Positions 1 to 7,171 of a DNA stretch of 30,985 nucleotides are shown here, one piece after another. This DNA comes from Scytonema sp. UIC 10036 (GTDB lineage: Bacteria; Cyanobacteriota; Cyanobacteriia; Cyanobacteriales; Nostocaceae): assembly GCF_009725235.1 (NCBI RefSeq), contig NZ_WJFC01000162.1:1-30985 (forward strand). Reading direction: 5' to 3'. The notes under the pieces are model-generated. The model was given only the letters and a program-made list of their open reading frames with translations, was not told the DNA's origin and did no database searches. A program made the position numbers and the translations under genes. How positions within the stretch are numbered: the first letter of the stretch is position 1; every line of letters starts with the position of its first letter.

Positions 1-195
1 ATATATGAGTTTCAAAAATGATTTATGTTTTTCTAGAAAGGTGCTATTTTTGAATTCCACGATTTTTAAGAGTCCTTTTTATTAATTAGGAGATGGGCAT
101 TGAGCAGTGAAAAACTTGAAGAGCATATTGAAGCTAATACAAGATAGTCCAACAATTTTTTTGACTAAAGAGTTGCCCAACAAGGAGCAGAGGCG

Positions 196-1914
196 GTGAA
201 CCAAAAGCAAGCAAAATCCCTTGAAGATACATTTGCCGATCGTAGCAAGATGGCAGAACTCATGCGAACTCATTCTAAATTATCTGAATTGCGTCAGAAA
301 AAAGTAGCTCGCAAGCAGCAGTTATGTGTCAAGACAGAAACAATATGTGTAGATATTGGGAGTATTCTTGAGAGTATTACTGATGCCTTTGTTGCTGTGG
401 ATTGCGAGTGGCACTATATTTATGTCAACTCCGAAGCAGCAAAGCTGATGCAAAAATCTCCAGAAGATTTGCTAGGTTTACAAATGTGGGAGGTGTTTCC
501 AGAGACGATAGGAACACAATTTGAAAGAGAATATAAGCGATCGCTCACCGAACAAGTGGCTGTCAATTTTGAAGAGTTTTTTCCTTCTTACAATATGTGG
601 TTGGAAGTTCGGGCGAATCCTTTTGAACAAGGGCTGGCGATTTATTTTCGAGACATCTCCGGGCGCAAGCGTGCAGAAGAAGCACTGCGTCAAAGCGAAG
701 AACGGTTGCGAGTTGCTCTCAAAAACTGCCCAATTACAGTCTTTCATCAAGACCGAGAACTGCGGTATACCTGGATATATAATCCAACTTTTGGATACAA
801 AGTTGATGAGGTTTTGGGTAAACGCGATGTAGATTTAATCGCCAGTGCTGATGCAGAAGTATTGACACAAATCAAAAGTTGTGTATTGGAAACCGGGATG
901 GCGAGTCGGCAAGAAATTAAGCTGACGATATGCGATCGAGATTGGTATTATGACTTGACTGTTGAACCTTTAAGGAATATTGATAATGACATTATTGGTG
1001 TGACGGGTGCGGCTATAGATATAACTGAAAGAAAGCAGGCGGAAATAACGTTTCGCAACAGCCAGGAAAGGTTCCGAATAGCTCAAGAATTATCTCTTGA
1101 TGCTTTTACAGTACTGCACAGTGTTCGGAACAATGCTAACGAAATCATTGATTTTGAATTGGCTTATGTTAACCCAAAAGCAGCAGAGATTTTGGGTCAA
1201 CCAGCAGAAAAACTTGTTGGGCAGAGATTATTACAGGTTTTACCTGGCGATAGAGACAACAGCGAGCTTTTCTACCGTTACGTACAAGTTGTAGAAACCG
1301 GACAGCCCCATGATATTGAAATTACTTATACCTCTGAAGGAATATCGCGTTGGTTTCGCAACATGGCAGTTAAACTAGATGATGGACTGGCAATTTCTTT
1401 TTCAGATATTACCCAGCGCAAAAAAGATGAGCAAGAGCGCCTGGAACTTTTACAAAGGGAAAGAGCCGCACGGGCTGAAGCTGAATCGGCTAACAGAATT
1501 AAAGATGAGTTTTTAGCTGTATTATCCCACGAATTGCGATCGCCTCTCAACCCAATACTGGGGTGGGCAAAAATGCTGAGAACTGGTCAGTACGATAGAG
1601 CAGCAACCGACCGTGCTTTGGAAACAATTGAGCGGAATGCTAAGTTACAAGCACAACTTATTGAAGACTTGTTAGATGTATCTCGCATTTTACGTGGCAA
1701 GTTAGTCTTAAATATCTGTCCGGTTAATTTAGTAACAACAATAGAGGCTGCGATCGAAACAGTACAGTTAGCAGCACAAGGCAAAGCTATCCAAATTCAT
1801 ACCGTTTTAGATTCTAATGTAGGGTCAATATCAGGAGATACAAATCGCCTGCAACAAATCTTATGGAATTTGCTTTCAAACGCTATTAAATTTACACCCA
1901 ATGGGGTCGGGTAG
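196..1914 (+). CDS. Hybrid sensor histidine kinase, N-terminal part (broken gene)
   Basis: This is the sensor and phosphoacceptor half of a cytoplasmic PAS histidine kinase that signals by phosphotransfer. Three PAS domains lie at about residues 55-160, 170-282 and 290-410; the first two end in D-I-S/T-x-R-K linkers. The HisKA H-box is SHELRSP with His445. The ATPase domain begins with the N-box SNAIKF at 561-566, then the frame ends at TAG 1912-1914, right after TPNG. The G1, F and G2 boxes are missing here and occur from 2035 on, so this is one gene in two pieces. The GTG start at 196 has AAGGAG 8 nt upstream, and an in-frame stop lies at 145. No membrane segment is visible. One extra G in the G run at 1903-1906 would give the expected NGGRVEVRLE continuation, so a frameshift or sequencing error is likely. 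The kinase identity is certain; activity as written is doubtful. Confidence 0.9.
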   Translation: MNQKQAKSLEDTFADRSKMAELMRTHSKLSELRQKKVARKQQLCVKTETICVDIGSILESITDAFVAVDCEWHYIYVNSEAAKLMQKSPEDLLGLQMWEVFPETIGTQFEREYKRSLTEQVAVNFEEFFPSYNMWLEVRANPFEQGLAIYFRDISGRKRAEEALRQSEERLRVALKNCPITVFHQDRELRYTWIYNPTFGYKVDEVLGKRDVDLIASADAEVLTQIKSCVLETGMASRQEIKLTICDRDWYYDLTVEPLRNIDNDIIGVTGAAIDITERKQAEITFRNSQERFRIAQELSLDAFTVLHSVRNNANEIIDFELAYVNPKAAEILGQPAEKLVGQRLLQVLPGDRDNSELFYRYVQVVETGQPHDIEITYTSEGISRWFRNMAVKLDDGLAISFSDITQRKKDEQERLELLQRERAARAEAESANRIKDEFLAVLSHELRSPLNPILGWAKMLRTGQYDRAATDRALETIERNAKLQAQLIEDLLDVSRILRGKLVLNICPVNLVTTIEAAIETVQLAAQGKAIQIHTVLDSNVGSISGDTNRLQQILWNLLSNAIKFTPNGVG

Positions 1915-1940
1915 AAGTCCGATTAGAACGAGTAGAAGTA

Positions 1941-2019
1941 GGAGACAAGGGGGATAAGGGGGACAAAGGGGACAAGGGGACAAGGGGACAAGGACAAGGG
2001 GACAGGGTAGACAAGGAGG
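1941..2019 (+). repeat. G-rich GGGGACAAG tandem repeat splitting the kinase gene
   Basis: Four 9-nt units of the type GGGGACAAG (1941-1976, first unit GGAGACAAG) would encode Gly-Asp-Lys. They are followed by two 8-nt units (1977-1992) and shorter 6- and 7-nt variants up to about 2005, ending near an AAGGAGG at 2013-2019. The change from 9-nt to 8-nt periodicity alters the reading frame. It lies in the ATPase domain between the N-box and G1 box, where family members carry a variable loop. It resembles the short tandem repeats common in Nostocales genomes. Confidence 0.85.
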
Positions 2020-2034
2020 AATGTTTAAGGTATC

Positions 2035-2754
2035 TTGTATGTCGGTAGCTACGCCCAAATCACTATTACAGATAATGGCAAGGGAATTAATCCGGAATTT
2101 TTACCCCATGTGTTTGAGTATTTCCGACAAGAGAACAGCAGTACCACTCGTAAATTTGGTGGGCTCGGCTTGGGGCTAGCCATTGTTAGATACCTAACAG
2201 AAATGCATGGTGGTTTGGTAACAGCCCACAGTCAAGGAGAGGGGCAAGGAGCAACTTTTACTGTTAAATTGCCCATTGTTAGCGAACCTCAATACCAACT
2301 TGTAGATTCTCAAGATTTTCATTCTCTAAACCCCATTGCCCAATCTTCACTGGAAGGATTGCGAATTTTGATAGTTGATGATGAAGCTGATATTCGAGAA
2401 TTAGTTGCTTTTATTTTAGAAGAGTCAGGAGCTGAAGTCTGTATTACAAAATCAGCGGGTGAAGCACTCACAGTCATAGAGAAATCAGTGCCAGATATGT
2501 TAGTTTGTGATATTGGTATGCCAGATGTAGATGGTTATATGTTGATGCGTCAGATTCGGGCTTTGCCACCAGAAAAGGGAGGTCAAATGCTAGCAGTTGC
2601 GCTGACAGCTTATGCTGGAGAATACAATCAAAAACAGGCTCTAGTTGCTGGATTTCAAATGCATCTTTCCAAGCCTATAGATCCAGATACATTAGTGAAG
2701 GAAATTTCCGGCATATGCTCTCCCCTGAAAATGACTAAAAATTCTTATAAATAA
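2035..2754 (+). CDS. Hybrid histidine kinase, C-terminal ATPase and receiver part (broken gene)
   Basis: This is the remainder of the kinase begun at 196. It holds the G1 box DNGKGI, F box EYFRQ and G2 box GLGLGLAI of the HATPase domain (about residues 8-75). A receiver domain follows at about 108-230, with acidic residues IVDDEAD, phosphoacceptor Asp in CDIGMPDVDG, a conserved Thr in ALTAYA and Lys in LSKP. The receiver makes the intact protein a hybrid kinase of about 850 residues. The only start in this frame is TTG at 2035. AAGGAGG at 2013-2019 sits 15 nt upstream, further than usual, so independent translation is uncertain. Stops at 2008 and 2026 in this frame and at 2046 in the repeat frame mean at least two frame changes separate it from the first half. 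No HATPase fragment could work without the N-box, so only the receiver might function alone. Confidence 0.85.
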   Translation: MYVGSYAQITITDNGKGINPEFLPHVFEYFRQENSSTTRKFGGLGLGLAIVRYLTEMHGGLVTAHSQGEGQGATFTVKLPIVSEPQYQLVDSQDFHSLNPIAQSSLEGLRILIVDDEADIRELVAFILEESGAEVCITKSAGEALTVIEKSVPDMLVCDIGMPDVDGYMLMRQIRALPPEKGGQMLAVALTAYAGEYNQKQALVAGFQMHLSKPIDPDTLVKEISGICSPLKMTKNSYK

Positions 2755-2834
2755 TTTATAATTTGTACACGTAATCCTATTTGATTTGTGAAATATATGT
2801 AGGTAGGCTATGCCCACCACTCCCATAACAATAT

Positions 2835-3830
2835 ATGTCTCCCGATCCGAAATCATCACAATCGAATCCTCTTGGCTTTGATGAATTCATTAGCATCTTA
2901 GTTGCCTTTGCCACTATTGGAGTCATTCTATTCTGGTCATTTTCCCGCCGAGAAGACTCTGGTTGGAATATGATTGGCCTACAATCACCATTACCTACAA
3001 TCTCAACGTCTCCAAGCTCAAGCATTCCACCAGAACGACTCGTTCCGCGCAGTCATGAACCTGCCAAAACTCCATTGGTACCTTACAAAGCAATACCTGA
3101 AGATGAGTTACCGCCCGTTAGTCAAATAGGACCAAAGGCATCACCACAAGCATCTTTGTTAATTGCTCCTGAAATCTATACTATAGAAGAATATCGCGCA
3201 GTTACTCCCGCAGAAAAATTACCAACCATCCCCCCTCCAATTGCATTCACGGACATACCTAGTGACTTTTGGGGGCGTCGCTTTATTGATAAACTCTCTT
3301 CCCGTGGAATTATCAAAGGTTTTCCCGATTACTCTTTTAGACCAAATCAGCCTGTTAGCCGTGCTGAATTTGCTGCCATGTTGCAACAATCCTTTAATAC
3401 AAAAGTCCGTAGCAAGGGACTTTCGTTTGAAGATGTATCAGAAAATTATTGGGCTGCTCCTGCCATCGATCAAGCTATTAGCGCGGGATTTTTAAAAGGT
3501 TACCCAGACAACACATTCAAACCACAGCAGAAAATTTCGCGGGTGCAGGTGCTAGTTGCTCTTGCAAGTGGATTAAATTTGAAAGAATCTTCCCCTTCAA
3601 ACCAGGTTTTAAGTATCTATGAAGACGTAGGGGATATTCCTCAATATGCGATCGCTAAAGTGACGGCTGCTACTGAAAATAGTATTGTCGTCAATTATCC
3701 AGATGCAAAGTTTCTTGCTCCAAACAAAGAAGCTACCCGTGCTGAGGTAGCTGCTATGATTCATCAAGCTTTGGTAAGAACGGGAAGGTTACAACCTATT
3801 AAATCTCAAAATGTTGTGAGCTTGCCCTAG
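2835..3830 (+). CDS. SLH-domain envelope protein
   Basis: A probable cell-envelope protein of 331 residues. One N-terminal membrane segment (about 18-36, ISILVAFATIGVILFW) follows a short polar head, so it is an anchor or uncleaved signal. A Pro/Ser-rich spacer covers about 50-130. Three S-layer homology domains follow at about 138-187, 198-247 and 261-314, each with the F-x-D-V/I start, a G-[F/Y]-P-D turn and a [ST]-R-[AV]-E/Q end; the third is the most divergent. SLH domains in cyanobacteria bind peptidoglycan-linked polymers and hold outer-membrane or envelope proteins in place. No porin barrel follows, so this is not an Oma/SomA porin. The ATG at 2835 has no clear Shine-Dalgarno sequence. 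The domain call is firm; the specific role is unknown. Confidence 0.9.
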   Translation: MSPDPKSSQSNPLGFDEFISILVAFATIGVILFWSFSRREDSGWNMIGLQSPLPTISTSPSSSIPPERLVPRSHEPAKTPLVPYKAIPEDELPPVSQIGPKASPQASLLIAPEIYTIEEYRAVTPAEKLPTIPPPIAFTDIPSDFWGRRFIDKLSSRGIIKGFPDYSFRPNQPVSRAEFAAMLQQSFNTKVRSKGLSFEDVSENYWAAPAIDQAISAGFLKGYPDNTFKPQQKISRVQVLVALASGLNLKESSPSNQVLSIYEDVGDIPQYAIAKVTAATENSIVVNYPDAKFLAPNKEATRAEVAAMIHQALVRTGRLQPIKSQNVVSLP

Positions 3831-3874
3831 TGCTTCCACTCTCGATCGGTGCCTCTGGCACAGAATGCATTACT

Positions 3875-3954
3875 AGAGGTTCCGCCGAGCTAGTAGGAGA
3901 GCACAGGAGGCGGAGCCTCTGTTAAGGCATTCCCAGGCAGAGCCTGGGAACGAG
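3875..3954. repeat. Palindromic dispersed repeat, copy A
   Basis: AGAGGTTCCGCC (3875-3886) pairs with GGCGGAGCCTCT (3909-3920) with one G-T type mismatch. Next comes a perfect 9-bp hairpin, TTCCCAGGC-aga-GCCTGGGAA (3930-3950), ending in CGAG. The same module, in reverse orientation and expanded, lies at 23609-23807. It lies between the convergent SLH and CAAD genes and encodes nothing. Confidence 0.85.
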
Positions 3955-4014
3955 GTGATACGAAGTTTAGACTGCACCTCAGAATTTATGTGGTGGTTAG
4001 CGATCGATAGTTAT

Positions 4015-4064
4015 TGGTTAGTATAACAACTAACTACTAACCACTAACAACCAACAATTTTTTT
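4015..4064. terminator. Possible terminator between convergent SLH and CAAD genes
   Basis: TGGTTAGT (4015-4022) and ACTAACCA (4036-4043) form an 8-bp stem with a 13-nt loop. A run of seven T lies at 4058-4064. It sits downstream of the plus-strand SLH gene and just past the end of the minus-strand CAAD gene. The T run is 14 nt from the stem, so this is not a textbook intrinsic terminator; the ACTAAC-rich stretch may be another dispersed repeat. Confidence 0.35.
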
Positions 4065-4521
4065 ACCCTTCCGAACCGTCTTTGCCTACAACTTGTGACT
4101 TCAGTGATGCAATTTCACCAGTTAATTCTTGCCTGGTGGAAGCTTTTAGTAAGTAGCGGTAGACGAACCAAGCAGAGTAACCAATACCAATCAACTCAAA
4201 GGTTGGCGCTACCAAGGGAAAATCATTGAGAGCATCTAAGACTGCCAGAACCACTTTGACAGTCACAATTGCTGCTACGATTAAACCTACAACGATGAGA
4301 GGTTGTTTGTATTTGTTAAAAAATCCTCCCAGGTATTCAGGCAGTGATGCCAAAAAGCTAGAAGCTTGTTCTCCATATTTTAGCCATTGCTCTTGAGACT
4401 GCACGGCGGGCTGGAGTTTGGTTATGGTTCCTGTTTGGTTGTTGATATTTGGCACTGTTGCTTCTGAAGACTTGGTTTCCACAAATTCTGGTTGTTGCAT
4501 TTCCGCTTCCATAGTTTTCAT
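4063..4521 (-). CDS. CAAD-domain membrane protein (CurT-like)
   Basis: A 152-residue protein with a polar N-terminal half (1-70) and two hydrophobic segments at about 73-96 and 100-125, followed by an amphipathic basic/acidic tail. The LPEYLGGFFNKYKQP entry and the ALNDFPLVAPTFELIGIGYSAWFVYRYLL-type core (residues about 87-125) are the signature of the CAAD domain. This domain is appended to some cyanobacterial aminoacyl-tRNA synthetases and is shared with the thylakoid-curvature proteins CURT1/CurT. Size and stand-alone form fit a thylakoid-membrane CurT-like protein rather than a synthetase fragment. Several ATG codons (residues 1, 4 and 8) could start it, and none has a strong Shine-Dalgarno sequence. 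The family is confident; the CurT function is inferred. Confidence 0.88.
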   Translation of the reverse strand: MKTMEAEMQQPEFVETKSSEATVPNINNQTGTITKLQPAVQSQEQWLKYGEQASSFLASLPEYLGGFFNKYKQPLIVVGLIVAAIVTVKVVLAVLDALNDFPLVAPTFELIGIGYSAWFVYRYLLKASTRQELTGEIASLKSQVVGKDGSEG

Positions 4522-5019
4522 GCGTTAATTTACTTTTATCCGGACAGTTACAACCAAAAGGCTGTTGTCTAGGCGATGCACCAGCGCATCGGCACAACTG
4601 ATTTGGGTAACAAGGAGAGTTTTAGTTGCCTATAACCATAATTGTCCCTCAATCAGCAGTTCATCAACTCCAGGATAGAAAGATAGTAAGAGTGGCAGTA
4701 ATAACCTCGTGGGTAATTTGAACTCAGTATTCAACAGCCCGTTATTCCACGAACCAGAATCCTAAGTATGGGGTTATTACGTGCAGAACGAACACTAAGA
4801 TGAGCGATCGTTTCAGTACAAATCGTACTAAATTCGATTCTCCTCTTAGTTTATACAAACCTAAATGCCGATTTTACCTGATATTTAAGTTATCTTAAGC
4901 TCTCACGCTCTATTAAGGCATTTTTATTAGCTTTTATACTGAAAAAAGTTATTAAATATACAATTTGCTAAAAATTGACAAATTGTGGTATAATAGCGAG
5001 TCTGGATTTTAACTTTTTA
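4522..5019. other. Intergenic region, about 500 bp, no gene found
   Basis: This is the upstream region of the CAAD gene, AT-rich from about 4840. No convincing coding frame was found on either strand. A short palindrome AGTAC-aaatc-GTACT lies at 4815-4829, about 295 bp upstream of the CAAD start. It is one base too widely spaced for the cyanobacterial LexA consensus as I recall it. A 6-bp stem CGATGC/GCATCG lies near 4575. No promoter could be assigned with confidence. Confidence 0.5.
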
Positions 5020-5084
5020 GTTTGTAGTTGCGCTTTAGAGCGCCGTTTGCCTAGCATAGCGTCAGCCATAGCGCAACTACAAAC
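5020..5084. repeat. Inverted repeat downstream of the pentapeptide gene
   Basis: A perfect 15-bp inverted repeat has arms at 5020-5034 (GTTTGTAGTTGCGCT) and 5070-5084, with a 35-nt loop. It starts 16 bp past the stop of the minus-strand pentapeptide-repeat gene, so it may end that transcript. It lacks an adjacent U tract on the minus strand and looks more like a dispersed palindrome. Confidence 0.7.
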
Positions 5085-5099
5085 GTAAGACAGCGTGTT

Positions 5100-5555
5100 T
5101 TAGTCCCAATCAGGAATTTCGCTACTATCTCCACCAACACCAATTCCTGTGTTGAAGATTTCAGCATTGGTAATGTTAAGGTCATTCATTGATGCGCCAT
5201 GGACATTAGAGTCGTAAATTTTAGCTCCAGCAAAATTGACTCCATCAAGATTAGCTTTTTTGAAATTTACGTTTGTTGCAAAAGCTGACGATAGGTTAGC
5301 ACCAGCCAAATTCGCACCAGTTAAGTCAGCACCTTCAAGATTTGCATCCGTTAAATTAGCTCCCGTGAGATTTGCATCTCTCAAATCAGCCCCAATCAAA
5401 TGAGAACCACTTAAATTGGCGTTAGATAAATCACAACCAGTACACTCTCTGGTTTCTAATAACTGTTGTACGTGCTGCGGATTTGCAGCTCTAACTGAAC
5501 TAGTTAAGAGCAGGGGTGTTGCGATCGCAAGAGTAGCGAGAAGTTTGAGTTTCAT
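5100..5555 (-). CDS. Secreted pentapeptide-repeat protein
   Basis: A 151-residue protein with an N-terminal signal peptide (basic MKLK, hydrophobic core to about residue 20, AxA-like site VRA-AN at 23/24), so it is exported to the periplasm or thylakoid lumen. From about 43 to 130 it is built of A-[DN]-L-x-x pentapeptides (SNANL, TGANL, EGADL, AGANL and so on), which fold as a right-handed quadrilateral beta-helix. Two cysteines before the repeats (ECTGC, about 38-41) are typical of small exported cyanobacterial members. The ATG at 5553-5555 follows AAGGGGGA about 8 nt upstream, a good ribosome site. Such proteins are numerous in cyanobacteria and mostly of unknown function. It appears to be a single-gene unit. 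Confidence 0.92.
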   Translation of the reverse strand: MKLKLLATLAIATPLLLTSSVRAANPQHVQQLLETRECTGCDLSNANLSGSHLIGADLRDANLTGANLTDANLEGADLTGANLAGANLSSAFATNVNFKKANLDGVNFAGAKIYDSNVHGASMNDLNITNAEIFNTGIGVGGDSSEIPDWD

Positions 5556-6106
5556 ACATTTTCCCCCTTCTTATTACAAGTCACTTCCGTTTTTCTCCTC
5601 ACAAATCTATTATCTTCTAAAAATTCCTTCGAGGGTAGATTGACACCACAAATAAAGTGTGATCTAGATCGGTCTTGCTTTCAACTGGTCACTGGTCGCC
5701 GATCGCTATACAATGCGTCCCAGTTCCCATCACTGATAAAAATCATAACAGCCACAATCGGCGGTGAAGTCTGCCTTGAGTGGTTAGTCATTTTCTGTTT
5801 CAAGACGTAAATTTTGCTTTCCCGCAGCAGTTTCTCCTGTAACTTAAGGAAGTGTAATTAGTAGATAATAGAATTATCAACCGTCCTAACAGCTTAACTG
5901 TGACCATCAACCAGCGACAGATGACAAGTGACACTTATAAGTTCGTCCGTCATAATTAACTACAAATCCACGCTGCCTTTTTCCAAAACAGATGTGGTCA
6001 AAAGTCATAGAAGTAGATAGCTATTGATTCACCTAGCGACTGATGAGATTTAAGCTTGCTCGGATTTACCTGAGTAGTAGGGTCTTCAGTTTAAGGAGTA
6101 AGAACA
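5556..6106. other. Intergenic region, about 550 bp, no intact gene found
   Basis: No frame with protein-like composition was found between the pentapeptide gene and the dehydrogenase remnant. Short ATG frames of 7 to 12 codons end quickly. The expected N-terminal two thirds of a short-chain dehydrogenase, whose tail follows at 6107, is not detectable here. It was therefore deleted rather than merely frameshifted. AAGGAG at 6093-6098 precedes the GTG at 6107. Confidence 0.5.
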
Positions 6107-6352
6107 GTGCAACTCAAACCCCCCATTTATCAACCCAGCCTTGTTGCTAAAGCCATTGTTGAAGCTGCTGAACATCCAAAACGCGATGTTGTTGTCGGTG
6201 ACGCTGGCAAACTCATTCTTTTAGCTCAAAGAATTTCACCACGCTTGGTAGATGCATATATGACAATGACAGCATTTAGGGGACCGAAGCGAGAAAGAAA
6301 AAATCGTTTGACCCATAGGTATAGGATGGCTTCTGCTGGTCTTACAATGTAG
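6107..6352 (+). pseudogene. Short-chain dehydrogenase C-terminal remnant
   Basis: The 81-residue frame matches only the C-terminal end of a subgroup of SDR oxidoreductases: PPIYQPSLVAKAIVEAAEHPKRDVVVG followed by the GKL...RISPRLVDAYM segment. In intact members this follows about 200 residues carrying the TGxxxGIG nucleotide site and the YxxxK catalytic pair. Neither is present here or upstream. The last 24 residues (from about RGPKRERK) look unlike the family and are probably out of frame. A GTG at 6107 with AAGGAG 8 nt upstream would permit translation, and TAA at 6092 blocks any longer frame. No enzyme activity is possible without the Rossmann half. I am confident of the SDR relation and moderately so that the fragment is non-functional. 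Confidence 0.7.
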
Positions 6353-6486
6353 GAACACATCTGTTAGGTAATTTTCCAATTAAAAAATAAAAAACTTCCT
6401 CATTTTATGAGTAAATATAGCAATTCTAATAAATAATTTAGGATTACTAGATATTCATCTTTAGTGTTTTGCGATTGCCACAACAA

Positions 6487-7032
6487 ATGTATAAGTTATT
6501 GTTCGAGATAAATTGGCAAGAAGTTTTTGTTCCCAGCGTCTCTGTCCTTGAACTTATTCTGCGCGGAACACTCGTGTACCTATCACTATTTGCAATTTTG
6601 CGTATTATGCCTAGCAGACAAGTAGGAACGCTGGGAATTGCCGATCTACTAGTAGTTGTGCTATTTGCCGAAGCTGCTCAAAATGCTATGGCAAGCAATT
6701 ATTCATCAATTACTGAAGGAGGAATTTTAGTAGGAACCGTTATTTTCTGGAGTTACTTTTTGAACTGGTTGGGTTATAAATACCAACAAATTCAACGCTT
6801 TTTAAATCCTCCTCCGCTACTGTTAATTAAGTATGGCAAGTTAATCGATTGCAATTTACAAAAGGAACTTATTACCAAAGATGAATTGATGAGCCAACTA
6901 CGTCACCAAGGAGTGGAATTACTTTCTGATGTCAAAAGAGCATATATGGAAGCTGATGGAAGTATAAGTGTCATTCCCTATGAGCCTTCAAACAATCGTT
7001 CTACTTCTGAAAAAAAAGACTTGAAGTATTGA
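6487..7032 (+). CDS. DUF421 (YetF/YcaP-type) membrane protein
   Basis: A 181-residue inner-membrane protein of the DUF421 family. About three hydrophobic segments (roughly 20-42, 50-72 and 78-100) include the motif RxMPSRQVGTLGIADLLVVVLFAEAAQNAM, followed by a cytoplasmic domain of about 80 residues. That domain contains the family pattern PPPLLLIKYGKLI...LMSQLRHQGV...VKRAYMEADGSISVI. The biochemical role is unknown; in Bacillus the relatives YetF/YrbG are sporulation-associated membrane proteins. I chose ATG 6487; an in-frame TTG at 6469 adds six residues, and neither has a clear Shine-Dalgarno sequence. It sits ahead of the antiporter on the same strand, with a gap of about 140 bp. The charged tail SEKKDLKY is not diagnostic. 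Confidence 0.88.
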   Translation: MYKLLFEINWQEVFVPSVSVLELILRGTLVYLSLFAILRIMPSRQVGTLGIADLLVVVLFAEAAQNAMASNYSSITEGGILVGTVIFWSYFLNWLGYKYQQIQRFLNPPPLLLIKYGKLIDCNLQKELITKDELMSQLRHQGVELLSDVKRAYMEADGSISVIPYEPSNNRSTSEKKDLKY

Positions 7033-7171
7033 TGTTGGCTGGTACGACTTATCATTTCATTCAAATAAATGGATTTTAGAAAAAATCTTTTGCAGATCGT
7101 TGAACTTGTCTTGTGCTTATACTCGCTTTTATTTGAAAATAATCTGGTCAAGACAAATTTGTAGCACTAAA

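Noticed and set aside
97..195. Upstream extension of the first kinase (frame reading LSSEKLEEHIEANTR)
   Set aside because: In-frame stops at 145 and 166 interrupt it, and the GTG at 196 has a good ribosome site.
4815..4829. AGTAC-aaatc-GTACT as a LexA box
   Set aside because: The spacing between half-sites is 5 nt, whereas the cyanobacterial LexA consensus as I recall it needs 4; it is also far from the next gene start.
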